A stretch of DNA of 64,000 nt from Gracilimonas sp040904925 (GTDB lineage: Bacteria > Bacteroidota > Rhodothermia > Balneolales > Balneolaceae), in NCBI GenBank assembly GCA_040904925.1, contig JBBDSP010000011.1, positions 62,001-126,000 of the forward strand. The letters run 5' to 3'. Below, in pieces: positions 26,059 to 34,675 of this stretch. Position numbers and translations under genes: made by a program. The notes under the pieces were generated by a model. The model did not search any database and was not told the origin of the DNA. It saw only the letters and a list, made by a program, of their open reading frames with translations. Position 1 is the stretch's first letter. Each line of letters begins with the position of its first letter.

Positions 26059-26553
26059 ATGCCTGAATCATATAGAGTACCTGCACAAACCCGAATTGGT
26101 CATGTGCATCTAAAAGTATCCGACCTGCAGCGCTCCCTTGATTTCTACTGCGGACTTTTAGGTTTTGAGTTGATCACCACCTACGGAGATCAGGCGGCTT
26201 TTATTTCTGCGGGGGGATATCATCATCACATTGGATTGAATACTTGGCAAAGTGAAGGTGCTCCACCGACTCCGAAACGAAGCACCGGATTATTTCATAC
26301 GGCTATCCTCTACCCGACCCGAAAAGATCTTGCCAAGATTTTACAACGGCTGATCGATGAAAAATACCCGATCTCCGGGGCTTCCGATCATGGAGTTTCC
26401 GAGGCCGTTTATCTGGATGACCCAGATGAAAACGGAGTTGAGTTATACTGGGATCGACCTGAAAATGAGTGGCCGAGAAAAGAGGACGGCTCCATTCAAA
26501 TGTTTACCCGTGCTCTGGATGTCGAAGATCTATTAAATGAGTTGAATAAATAA
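26059..26553 (+). CDS. VOC-family (glyoxalase/extradiol dioxygenase-like) protein
   Basis: 164 aa from ATG 26059; a TTG at 26002 would add 19 residues outside the fold. One pair of betaalphabetabetabeta units: RIGHVHLKVSDLQRSLDFYC then GFELITTYGDQAAFISAGGY, the histidine cluster YHHHIGLN, and the acidic metal ligand in NGVELYWDRPE. The length and GVELYWDRP ending resemble the CatE-like catechol-2,3-dioxygenase branch, but the substrate is unknown. The gene stands alone. Confidence 0.85.
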   Translation: MPESYRVPAQTRIGHVHLKVSDLQRSLDFYCGLLGFELITTYGDQAAFISAGGYHHHIGLNTWQSEGAPPTPKRSTGLFHTAILYPTRKDLAKILQRLIDEKYPISGASDHGVSEAVYLDDPDENGVELYWDRPENEWPRKEDGSIQMFTRALDVEDLLNELNK

Positions 26554-26616
26554 TTTATAGATTCGTAACATCAGCCCTGTTATCTTTGACAAAAAATAAA
26601 TTAATCACCCGTTCTA

Positions 26617-27396
26617 ATGACTAAGCTCATCACCTTTCTTTCCATCTTTATTTTTGGCTTCACTTCAACTGCTACCGAGAATTTGCGGTGGGGACAGATC
26701 GGCCACCGTACAACCGGCGACATTGCAGAGCAGTATCTCACCAAAAAGGCTGCAGATGAAGTGAAGCGGGTGTTGGGAAATCAATCGCTTGCAGAAGTAA
26801 GCACCTGGATGGATGAAGTACGCTCCGATGGCGACTACGACTACATGGCTCCATGGCACTACGTGACCGTCCCTGAAGGAGAAACCTATGAAACGGCCGA
26901 AAAGAATGAAGACGGTGATATCATCTGGGCAATCGATAAAGCAGTTTCTGAATTGAAAGAAGGTGGATTGACAGCCAAGGAAGAAGCTGAAAATCTAAAA
27001 GTATTGGTGCATCTAATTGGCGATCTTCACCAGCCGCTGCATGTTGGAAACGGAACGGACCGTGGTGGGAATGATGTGCGTCTTCAATGGTTCTGGAGTA
27101 ACTCCAATTTGCACCGTGTTTGGGACAGCGAAATGATTGATGATAAACAACTCAGTTTCACAGAGCTTTCTGATTTCATCAATCATCCCAGTCAGTATCA
27201 AGTTGAAGAGTGGCAAAGCAGTTCTGTTTTAGACTGGGCTTATGAATCACAGGCATTGTTGCCCCAGGTTTATGACATGCCTCAAAACAAAGAGCTGAGT
27301 TATGAATATGCATACAAGAACTGGGATACGATTGAAATGCGCCTTTTAAAAGCAGGTGTACGCATGGCCGGCTTGATCAATGAGATTTATCAATAA
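26617..27396 (+). CDS. S1/P1-family nuclease, exported
   Basis: 259 aa. A signal peptide precedes ENLRWGQIGHRTTGDIAE, in which the Trp and His become zinc ligands of the mature enzyme. Further ligands are visible in YMAPWHYVTVP, LIGDLHQPLHVGNGTDRGGN and NLHRVWDSEMI, the full trinuclear zinc set of S1/P1 nucleases. These enzymes cleave single-stranded DNA and RNA and remove 3'-phosphates outside the cytoplasm, probably for nutrient or phosphate scavenging. Confidence 0.94.
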   Translation: MTKLITFLSIFIFGFTSTATENLRWGQIGHRTTGDIAEQYLTKKAADEVKRVLGNQSLAEVSTWMDEVRSDGDYDYMAPWHYVTVPEGETYETAEKNEDGDIIWAIDKAVSELKEGGLTAKEEAENLKVLVHLIGDLHQPLHVGNGTDRGGNDVRLQWFWSNSNLHRVWDSEMIDDKQLSFTELSDFINHPSQYQVEEWQSSSVLDWAYESQALLPQVYDMPQNKELSYEYAYKNWDTIEMRLLKAGVRMAGLINEIYQ

Positions 27397-27560
27397 GAGT
27401 AATTTACTTTGTGATAAAGCAGGGAGAACCACTTATTGACTATTTAATTTCAACAATTTATTTATCACTTTTTCACGTTTATAACCTAAATAAAGTTTGG
27501 TATTGGGTGGAAATAAGGAGACCTTATAAGTGCAAATTAATTAAAGGCAACATCGGTATT

Positions 27561-27616
27561 TATTCATTTAGTACAGTAATAGTTTCCCTTCTCTGGTTTG
27601 TTTAACTAACATTTAA
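27561..27616 (+). promoter_or_regulatory. Conserved leader/promoter block upstream of cold-shock gene 1
   Basis: About 55 bp that align with 31581-31636 upstream of the second cold-shock gene, sharing TTTAGTA.AGTA, GTTTCCC, GTTTGT and AACTAACA. Each block ends about 85 nt before the start codon. Because the rest of the leaders has diverged, this block looks like a selected promoter or cold-shock-box element. Confidence 0.6.
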
Positions 27617-27701
27617 TTCTCGCAGCCGATTTTAGAAATGAAATATGCTCATTTTTTAAGCATATAGTACACTGTGCCTGCGAACAACACTTATATATAT
27701 T

Positions 27702-27911
27702 ATGGAATACGGTAAAGTAAAATGGTTTGATACTCAAAAAGGTTTTGGGTTTATCCAACCTGACAATGGTGAAAAGGATATCTTTGTTCACCGAAACAAC
27801 ATTGAGAACCTCGGATTTAACGAAGGCATCAATGATGGCGAAGAAGTTGAATTTTCTGTGGAAGAAACTGATAAAGGCCTAAGTGCTACTGAAGTTTATA
27901 TCCTCGAATAA
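27702..27911 (+). CDS. Cold-shock domain protein 1 (CspA family)
   Basis: 69 aa single cold-shock domain. RNP1 is KGFGFIQP and RNP2 is DIFVHRNNI, the single-stranded nucleic-acid binding motifs of a five-strand OB fold. Such proteins melt RNA secondary structure in the cold or in stationary phase. The paralogue at 31720-31929 is very similar. Its leader of about 100 nt or more resembles cspA-type 5' UTRs. A strong terminator follows directly, so it is monocistronic. Confidence 0.97.
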   Translation: MEYGKVKWFDTQKGFGFIQPDNGEKDIFVHRNNIENLGFNEGINDGEEVEFSVEETDKGLSATEVYILE

Positions 27912-27931
27912 TTCAATTCGACGAAATTAGA

Positions 27932-27966
27932 AGCCCCGTACATTAAGTTGTACGGGGCTTTTTTTA
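27932..27966 (+). terminator. Terminator of cold-shock gene 1
   Basis: AGCCCCGTAC / GTACGGGGCT perfect 10-bp stem with loop ATTAAGTT, followed by T7. Confidence 0.93.
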
Positions 27967-28093
27967 TGTCTATGGTTTTTTCTTTAAATACGTGGCCTTT
28001 GGGCGTCATGATTTATTTTTTAAGACCATTCACTTCTATTACACAAAGCGGTAATTTCGAATTCAAATCCTGTCTTTTAATTCAAACCCGCAC

Positions 28094-28451
28094 ATGAAAC
28101 CAACTATCATTACTATTGTTCTGCTTACCTTCAGCAATGTTTTTATGACTTTTGCATGGTATGGACATCTTAAAGAACTAAACGCTAAACCCTGGATCAT
28201 TGCCGCACTGATAAAGCTGGGGTATTGCCTTTTTTGAATATATGCTTCAGGTACCGGCAAACCGGATCGGGTTCACAGTTATGGGAATTGGCGAGCTGAA
28301 GATCTTACAGGAAGTAATTGCTTTATCGGTATTCGTACCTTTCGCCATTTACTACATGAAAGAACCTCTCAAATTGGATTATCTGTGGGCAGCTTTATGC
28401 ATTTTGGGAGCTGTATTTTTCATCTTCCGTTCTAAACTTTTTGGAACATAA
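28094..28451 (+). pseudogene. DMT-family/DUF486 small membrane protein, frameshifted
   Basis: Two overlapping reading frames together give a complete DUF486 protein of about 118 aa. The first frame, from ATG 28094, reads FSNVFMTFAWYGHLKELNAK and ends at a stop at 28236-28238; the second continues SWGIAFFEYMLQVPANRIGF through EPLKLDYLWAALCILGAVFF to the stop at 28449. The frames join if one base is removed from the ATAAAG run near 28213-28216. DUF486 proteins have four helices and unknown transport function. It is either a genuine single-base frameshift mutation or a sequencing error. A terminator follows. Confidence 0.88.
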
Positions 28452-28452
28452 A

Positions 28453-28479
28453 AAAGGCCATCTTTACAGATGGCCTTTG
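28453..28479. terminator. Bidirectional terminator between DUF486 remnant and S10 peptidase
   Basis: AAAGGCCATCT / AGATGGCCTTT 11-bp perfect stem with loop TTAC, flanked by A5 on the left, which acts as T5 for the minus-strand gene. Confidence 0.85.
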
Positions 28480-28504
28480 AACAGTATTAATAAGATCCTT
28501 GATC

Positions 28505-30001
28505 TCAATATTTAGCAGGCATTCCTTCTTCGGGGATAGAATTTAGAATAAAATCGCGAATATCCTGATTGGAAGTTTCAAGATCTTCGGTTCGCAGATA
28601 CATCATATGACCGGAACGATATCCTTTAAATGACATACGATCTTTTAGCTTGCCGCTTGGATCGGTGTGCCACATAGTGTACTTGGCATCAAAATAATTG
28701 GTTCCGCCATCAAAATATCCTGACTGAGTCATTACATGCAGAAATGGATTTTCTGCCATAGCTGAGCGAAGGTTTTCTCCTGTATTATCGCGACTGCGAT
28801 CCCATGGATGAACGGGGCCAAATGTCCAATATTGAAGATCGGTCTCGTAACCGAGCTCATCCCGCAGGTATTGATTGATTGCCGGAGTAAATGCATGATT
28901 CCAGGCGGTCAGAGCCGGATCAAAATCATATCGCTCTCCTCCATTTTCCCGATCAATACCACGGTAACGTGAATCAAGACGGCCAATAGTCAACCCTTCA
29001 TCACGGAGCAATTCTTTCCAGAAAAACCCGGTTGAGATACTTAGATTTCGGTCAAGTATCGCCTCTTTAGAAATCCCTGAATAAAGAGAGACTTTCTCGG
29101 CAATTTCATCTCTTTCCTCATCACTTATAAAACCACCTTTTGCAAGAGCAGGAATGTATTCGTTAATAGTAAAGTCTTCTACTTCAGGTAAAATATCATC
29201 CAGGTCTTTTTGCTGGAGGCTGTTATCAAGTGCATCATGATACCATGCCGTGGCTGCAAAATAAGGTAAGGGAGTAGCATCACCTACTGGTCCGCCACGG
29301 TCAATACCGAGTCCGGTTGGGGAAACAAGTATAACACCATTCAAATACATCCAGTGAGAAGACTGAAGGCGATTAGCTAATCCTGAAACACGGGTGGTTC
29401 CGTAACTTTCCCCGATCAAATATTTTGGCGAAGGCCATCTATCCTGGCGAGATACAAAAGTATCGATCCACTCAGCCAGATATTCCACATCGGCATTCAC
29501 TCCAAAAAATGTAGAGCGATCAGTTTCTTCATCCAGAACTCTGGAAAAAGCTACATTCACAGGGTTTACAAAAACAATATCAGCTACGTCCAAAATTGAA
29601 TGTGGATTATCTTCGACTCCATAGGGCTGGATCGGAAATCCTTCATCGTCAATTTTTAGCAATTTAGGGCCGGTATAGCCAATATGCATCCATACAGAAG
29701 CAGAACCGGGTCCACCGTTAAATGAAAAAACCAAGGGTCTGCGGGTTTTGTCGCTTACATCAGTCCGCTCGTAATAGGTGTAAAAAAGAGAGGCTATCGG
29801 TTTCCCATCATCATTCCAAACGGGTTGATTTCCAACAGTAGTTGTATATGGAACACGCTCCCCTTTGATCGTTACCTGATGTTCACTGGTGTTACTCCAG
29901 TCTACTTTTGAAGTTCGCTCTTCTACTTCCTGCGCGCTTATAGATGCAGAAAATATCAAGAGCACAGCCATGAGCATTGAAATTCGTATTTGTTTTAGCA
30001 T
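28505..30001 (-). CDS. Serine carboxypeptidase-like (S10 family) exported peptidase
   Basis: 498 aa. Signal peptide 1-23 ending ISAQ. An oxyanion-hole motif FSFNGGPGSASVW (92-104) and nucleophile S199 in LIGESYGTTR are the standard S10 features; the catalytic His lies in YRSGHMMYLR near residue 473, and the Asp is expected in the SGYFDGGTNYFDAKY region. S10 enzymes remove C-terminal residues from peptides. It is probably periplasmic or surface-exposed and part of peptide scavenging together with the M28 peptidase at 34.7 kb. Substrate range unknown. Confidence 0.93.
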   Translation of the reverse strand: MLKQIRISMLMAVLLIFSASISAQEVEERTSKVDWSNTSEHQVTIKGERVPYTTTVGNQPVWNDDGKPIASLFYTYYERTDVSDKTRRPLVFSFNGGPGSASVWMHIGYTGPKLLKIDDEGFPIQPYGVEDNPHSILDVADIVFVNPVNVAFSRVLDEETDRSTFFGVNADVEYLAEWIDTFVSRQDRWPSPKYLIGESYGTTRVSGLANRLQSSHWMYLNGVILVSPTGLGIDRGGPVGDATPLPYFAATAWYHDALDNSLQQKDLDDILPEVEDFTINEYIPALAKGGFISDEERDEIAEKVSLYSGISKEAILDRNLSISTGFFWKELLRDEGLTIGRLDSRYRGIDRENGGERYDFDPALTAWNHAFTPAINQYLRDELGYETDLQYWTFGPVHPWDRSRDNTGENLRSAMAENPFLHVMTQSGYFDGGTNYFDAKYTMWHTDPSGKLKDRMSFKGYRSGHMMYLRTEDLETSNQDIRDFILNSIPEEGMPAKY

Positions 30002-30093
30002 AGTAAATCCTAATTCGTTATGATTTTAAGAGGAAAGTAATTACCAAATATTGACACCAAACTATAGTCAAAATCGGTAAAATTTAAAGTATG

Positions 30094-31395
30094 CTAAGAG
30101 TCAGGAACCAAAACGTTATTCATATTAAACCTGATGTAATGTGAGATAGTGTCGCGCTGGATTCTCAATCTCAGTGAGTTACTTTTTTTATTCTGAAAAT
30201 AATTTATGAAATCATTTAAACTCAGTTGATAGGCCTTTTCGCCATTTATCTCTGTAATGATATCCCCCTCTTGTATTCCTGCATAATAAGCCGGAGATTC
30301 TTCCCTTACATACGCCACAACAAAATAAGGGATATTAGGAACCGGAGTGCTCACCACTATACCGCTTGCATTGTAGTTGAAATCTTCCCCAAAATCTCTA
30401 TTCTTACGCAGATATAGTTGCTCATTTTGATAATGGAAAATAGTTTTAAATCTCCGAAAGATATCTCCCCCAATACTCCCCTTCCTGTTTTCCGCTTTTA
30501 ATACTCTGCGAACAGATATACTGTCAGGAAAAGAAACCACCGGCTCATGAAAAATGAACTCATCTATTTTCATTGATTTCACTCTTCCTAATTCACCCGT
30601 AACCCTTCCACTTAATCCTGTTCCAATAATTGCACTAATCGTGTTGGCAGGAACTGTAATGTCTTCATCAGTAGATTCATACAATGAGAAAGAATTGCTG
30701 GCGCCGGTATCCAATAAAAGTAGAAGAGGAATGTAAGAATCTCTTTCACTATGTTTATAATCTGCTATTATGTATGATTTTTTATCCTCAACAGTGATAG
30801 GAAAACTGTACCATTTTCGGTGCCCCGGTAGCTCTTCAAATTTATTTCGAAAAGGCTCCGGTTCATAAATTCTCAACTCTTTCCTGCGATAATGCACTTC
30901 TACTGCAAAGCTTTGGAAAAAATCATACCCTAAAATACCATTAACTTCTGTACCCATAAACGTTGAAAGCTGAATGACATCCTCTTTTAAGATCAGAACC
31001 TCTGCGTTTTGCCCCTGAATACGATCTCCTATCCTGATGCTATTTTCAAAAGACTGAAAAGCCTCAAGGGTATTTCCTTCCCCAAGTCCTGCAACTGCTA
31101 CTGTATTTACATTATTCAGGGTAAGATCTTCATCATGTAAATTGGTAATTATATTGCGGCCTGCTCCGGAATCAAGTATAAACTTCAATGGTCCGGAATC
31201 ATTTATCTGGGCTTCGATTACAATCAGGTTATTTATCAATTCAAAAGGAATAACAACCCTTTTGTCTTTTTGACTGGTCACTTCATAGATCTTTTGCCTC
31301 CCATCTTGTGCGTTTAAAAAAGACACAGCATTCCCCGTCACACTAAAAGTGCAAAACAAAATCACCATTTTTGCAAACCTGGTCATATTAAGCAT
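30094..31395 (-). CDS. Retropepsin-like aspartyl protease with PDZ domain
   Basis: 433 aa. After a signal peptide (about 1-28) come two aspartyl-protease lobes: FILDSGAGRNIIT (first Asp-Ser-Gly) near 67 and LLLLDTGASNSFSL (Asp-Thr-Gly) near 225, so both catalytic aspartates are on one chain. A PDZ domain follows (about 335-420; EESPAYYAGIQEGDIITEIN). This arrangement is common in Bacteroidota exported proteases of unknown targets. It is separated by 92 bp from the S10 peptidase on the same strand and may be transcribed with it. Confidence 0.9.
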   Translation of the reverse strand: MLNMTRFAKMVILFCTFSVTGNAVSFLNAQDGRQKIYEVTSQKDKRVVIPFELINNLIVIEAQINDSGPLKFILDSGAGRNIITNLHDEDLTLNNVNTVAVAGLGEGNTLEAFQSFENSIRIGDRIQGQNAEVLILKEDVIQLSTFMGTEVNGILGYDFFQSFAVEVHYRRKELRIYEPEPFRNKFEELPGHRKWYSFPITVEDKKSYIIADYKHSERDSYIPLLLLLDTGASNSFSLYESTDEDITVPANTISAIIGTGLSGRVTGELGRVKSMKIDEFIFHEPVVSFPDSISVRRVLKAENRKGSIGGDIFRRFKTIFHYQNEQLYLRKNRDFGEDFNYNASGIVVSTPVPNIPYFVVAYVREESPAYYAGIQEGDIITEINGEKAYQLSLNDFINYFQNKKSNSLRLRIQRDTISHYIRFNMNNVLVPDS

Positions 31396-31719
31396 GCATT
31401 CACCCGTGTCTACTTAATTTCCGAACGAAAATGTTACCTTGAGTATTACATCTTCCTCTAAGTAATTTTCCGACATTTGTTGCACTTAACAAGTAATCTA
31501 AAATTAACAGTCACTTTTTTGGTATTAATTGTATAAAAGCAGATATTAGGGGTGATGCAAAATGTATGGTAAGAATCAGTATTAGTATTTAGTATAGTAT
31601 TTGTTTCCCCTCTATAGTTTGTACAACTAACAATAAATAAGTAGCTGCACTAGCATATAATTTCTTAATTAAATTTAAAATTATATCAGCAGTTACACTC
31701 AATACAACACAACACAATT
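31396..31719. promoter_or_regulatory. Divergent intergenic region with the cold-shock gene 2 leader
   Basis: 324 bp without a gene between the minus-strand protease and the second cold-shock gene. The notable content is the block at 31581-31636 that matches 27561-27616. The remainder is AT-rich and should contain the protease promoter. Confidence 0.5.
31581..31636 (+). promoter_or_regulatory. Conserved leader/promoter block upstream of cold-shock gene 2
   Basis: Counterpart of 27561-27616, ending 84 nt before ATG 31720. Shared core: AGTATAGTATTTGTTTCCC, then GTTTGTACAACTAACA. Confidence 0.6.
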
Positions 31720-31929
31720 ATGGAATACGGTAAAATTAAATGGTTTGATGCACAAAAAGGTTTTGGTTTCATCGAACCGGACAATGGTGGAAAAGATATC
31801 TTTGTACACCGCAACAACATCCAGAACCTTGGATTTGAAGAGGGGCTTGCAGATGGCGAAGAAGTAGAATACGACGTTGAAGAGACCCCTAAAGGCCTTA
31901 GTGCCGTAGAAGTTTCTCGAGTCGGCTAA
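31720..31929 (+). CDS. Cold-shock domain protein 2 (CspA family)
   Basis: 69 aa, same length as the copy at 27702-27911. It differs mainly in the C-terminal half; RNP1 KGFGFIEP and RNP2 DIFVHRNNI are intact. The similarity of coding sequence and upstream block indicates gene duplication with retained regulation. Own terminator at 31949-31985. Confidence 0.97.
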   Translation: MEYGKIKWFDAQKGFGFIEPDNGGKDIFVHRNNIQNLGFEEGLADGEEVEYDVEETPKGLSAVEVSRVG

Positions 31930-31948
31930 TTCCAGCCAAAGAGAATTT

Positions 31949-31985
31949 TAAACCCTGCATGTATTTTATATGCAGGGTTTTTTTA
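31949..31985 (+). terminator. Terminator of cold-shock gene 2
   Basis: AAACCCTGCAT / ATGCAGGGTTT stem with a loop of about 8 nt, followed by T7. Confidence 0.92.
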
Positions 31986-32013
31986 TACCCATGAATTTTG
32001 AACTATCTCCATA

Positions 32014-33210
32014 ATGTCTTCAAAAGCTTTTGATATTATTTTATTTGGCGCAACCGGTTTTACAGGAACGCGGGCAGCCAAATATCTGCACAAACATACT
32101 CCAAGAAACTTAAACTGGGGAATAGCAGCCCGAAATCCCAAAAAACTAAAATCCATTGCTGAAGAACTTAAGATAAGCTCTGACAGATGCTTCATCGCAG
32201 ATACTACGATTCCCGAACAGGTAGAAGTAGTGGTTCAAAAATCGAGGATCATTATAACTACCGTAGGCCCGTTTTCTTTATATGGGGAGGAAGTGATCGC
32301 AGCCTGTGCAAAATATGGTACTCACTATCTCGATATTACCGGTGAAGTTGGTTTCATCAAAAATATGAAAGATAAATATGGAGCATTAGCTGAGAAGAAT
32401 GGAGCGATGCTCATCCCCTTTTCAGGATTTGACAGCGTACCCGCTGATATTGCCAACTTTCTTTTAAGTGGGGAGTTTGACCAGCCTGAAAAACTAAACA
32501 TCAAGGCTTATTACAGCATCAGTGGTGGTTTTAACGGTGGTACCATTGCAACCATGCTGAACAAATTTGAGACTGGGGAATACAGAGAGATGAATGACCC
32601 ACGATTGCTTTTAGATAACAGTGAACAAAAAATTCACCCATCTGCTTCTGCAAAGTTCTTCGGTTATGATAAAAAGATAGCCCGATGGTCCACACCTTTT
32701 ATAATGGGAGCTATAAACTCAAAAGTAGTCTATAAAAGTGCTTCTTTGATGCGTGATTCCGATAATTCCTACGCATCAAGCATTTCGTACAGTGAACATT
32801 CATCACTCGGCAAATGGTATAACCCCATTCCATTTTTCATGGTTTCCCTCATTTTGTTATCCATTACTTTATTAGGGCCTCAAAAATGGTTCAGGAGCTT
32901 CTTAAGAAAAATCATGCCTGCACCGGGCGAAGGTCCTTCCGAACAACAGATCGAAAACGGATATTTTAAGATGAGAGCTTTTGCAGAAAATAATAATGGG
33001 GAAAAGAAAACTTTAAGTATGTCGTATCCCGGAGATCCCGGTAATAAATCTACCGTGTTCTTTTTATGCGAATCGGCTTTATGCCTTGCTGAATCAGAAA
33101 ATAAGATCAATGAAGGAACAGGTTTTTTAACACCGGTAACTGCTTTTGGCATGAATCTCGTAGAAAGACTAAGAGCAAGGGGACTTCAAATTGATATTAA
33201 TGCTAAATGA
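32014..33210 (+). CDS. Saccharopine dehydrogenase-like NAD(P)-binding oxidoreductase
   Basis: 398 aa. The Rossmann motif is FGATGFTGTRAAKYL at about 12-26, and the N-terminal half matches the saccharopine-dehydrogenase NADP-binding domain, as in mycobacterial trans-acting enoyl reductases and eukaryotic SCCPDH. A hydrophobic stretch near 270-290 (FFMVSLILLSITLLG) could anchor it at the membrane. The following gene is a fatty-acid desaturase, which fits a role in lipid metabolism, but the reaction is not known. True lysine-pathway function is unlikely. Confidence 0.85.
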   Translation: MSSKAFDIILFGATGFTGTRAAKYLHKHTPRNLNWGIAARNPKKLKSIAEELKISSDRCFIADTTIPEQVEVVVQKSRIIITTVGPFSLYGEEVIAACAKYGTHYLDITGEVGFIKNMKDKYGALAEKNGAMLIPFSGFDSVPADIANFLLSGEFDQPEKLNIKAYYSISGGFNGGTIATMLNKFETGEYREMNDPRLLLDNSEQKIHPSASAKFFGYDKKIARWSTPFIMGAINSKVVYKSASLMRDSDNSYASSISYSEHSSLGKWYNPIPFFMVSLILLSITLLGPQKWFRSFLRKIMPAPGEGPSEQQIENGYFKMRAFAENNNGEKKTLSMSYPGDPGNKSTVFFLCESALCLAESENKINEGTGFLTPVTAFGMNLVERLRARGLQIDINAK

Positions 33211-33268
33211 TTTCCCCATTTTATGCGTATTTTAACTGGGCAATGATTAATTATACACAGAGGTTTCA

Positions 33269-34372
33269 GTGAGTGTACAGAAGGTTACGTTCAATAATAA
33301 AATTGACAAAGATTTTAGTCGTACCGTAAAAAAAAGAGTAAACGACTATTTTGAGGAGCGGAATTTATCACAGCATGCTAATGCGGCAATGGTGATAAAA
33401 ACAGTTACCCTGCTTGGGCTTTACTTCGGTGCTTATGCTTTGATCATGTCCGGACAATTTTCCCTTGGAATCATGTGGGCACTTTGTATTCTCATGGGTG
33501 TTGGGATGGCAGGTATTGGGTTCTCAATTGCTCATGATGCCCTTCATGGCGCCTACTCTTCTAATAACAAGGTGAATTACGCGCTTGGACTAACTTTTGA
33601 TCTCATGGGAGCTAACGGATATATCTGGAAGATCACCCATAATATTATCCACCATACTTACACCAATATTCACGGACATGATGAAGATCTTGAGGTTGCA
33701 GCTTTTATTCGATTGTCACCTCATTCCGAACATAAGCCCGTGCACCGTATTCAGCATATAGTTGCTTTTTTTGCATACAGCTTTGCCACCTTCTTTTGGG
33801 TATTTGTGAAAGATTACTGGTACTTCTTCAAAAGTCCTTTGGGACCGTACGAAAATAAGAATCATCCAGCCAGGGAATGGATCACTTTAATCGTCACCAA
33901 GATCATTTATTATGGATACACCATCGCGCTTCCATTACTGTTCTTAGATATTACTTGGTACCACTGGTTGATCGGATTTGTAAGCCTTCATCTTACCGCC
34001 GGATTAATTCTGGGAGTCATCTTTCAGCTTGCTCATGTGGTAGAAGAAACCATGCATCCCGAGCCTAATGAAGATAACGTCATTGAAAATCACTGGGCCA
34101 TTCACGAGATGATAACCACAAACAATTTTGCACGTGAAAATAAACCTTTATCATGGTATATAGGTGGGTTAAATTTTCAGATTGAGCATCACCTATTTCC
34201 AAGAGTTTGCAGTATTCACTACCCCGAGATCAGCTATATTGTTGAAAAAACGGCTCAGGAATTTGGCATTCCGTATAATCACCATGAAACTTTTCGGGAA
34301 GCGGTAGGATCTCACTACCGAACACTTAAAAATTTTGGTGATCCTAATTTTAAACTGGAAAATGCCAGGTAA
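33269..34372 (+). CDS. Membrane fatty-acid (acyl-CoA/acyl-lipid) desaturase
   Basis: 367 aa. The start is GTG 33269; no in-frame ATG lies nearby upstream. Three histidine boxes that hold the di-iron centre are present: HDALHG near 89, HNIIHHTYTN near 127, and QIEHHLFP near 302. Pairs of membrane helices flank them. The last box QIEHH is typical of front-end and linoleoyl-CoA-type desaturases. It probably adjusts membrane fluidity; two cold-shock genes close by are suggestive but not evidence. Regiospecificity cannot be read from sequence. Confidence 0.92.
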   Translation: MSVQKVTFNNKIDKDFSRTVKKRVNDYFEERNLSQHANAAMVIKTVTLLGLYFGAYALIMSGQFSLGIMWALCILMGVGMAGIGFSIAHDALHGAYSSNNKVNYALGLTFDLMGANGYIWKITHNIIHHTYTNIHGHDEDLEVAAFIRLSPHSEHKPVHRIQHIVAFFAYSFATFFWVFVKDYWYFFKSPLGPYENKNHPAREWITLIVTKIIYYGYTIALPLLFLDITWYHWLIGFVSLHLTAGLILGVIFQLAHVVEETMHPEPNEDNVIENHWAIHEMITTNNFARENKPLSWYIGGLNFQIEHHLFPRVCSIHYPEISYIVEKTAQEFGIPYNHHETFREAVGSHYRTLKNFGDPNFKLENAR

Positions 34373-34675
34373 TGCAATTCTAATGTTTCTCTGCTTCCTA
34401 TAATTCTGTCTTTTCTCATTACTTATGTGTATGAACACAGAGAAATCATACACTTATTGTCGGATATTGAACATTATGAGTATTGAGAATAGATAAATGC
34501 CGGAATAGACGACTTTCTCCCAGAACCTGTTTCTCTTGATGCTATAAAATCTATGTTAAACACCTGGTTTAGCTGACTTTTACAGAGCTTTACTCCCTCG
34601 TATCATTTTTTTTCAAATAGGTTGTATCAGGTTTCTTAAAATTGACAAGTGGTTTTAACAAATATCTGAAATTAC
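34373..34675. other. Intergenic gap with no recognised feature
   Basis: 303 bp, AT-rich. A TTGACA occurs at 34642-34647, 30 nt before the next start, but no matching -10 is convincing. I see no ORF, hairpin or repeat worth naming. Confidence 0.4.

Noticed and set aside
27411..27605. 64-codon ORF before cold-shock gene 1
   Set aside because: Overlaps the conserved leader block, has no homologue I recognise and is absent upstream of the paralogous gene.
32014..33210. Lysine-pathway saccharopine dehydrogenase
   Set aside because: Only the NADP-binding domain matches, and the length, membrane-like segment and desaturase neighbour fit the enoyl-reductase/SCCPDH-like group better.
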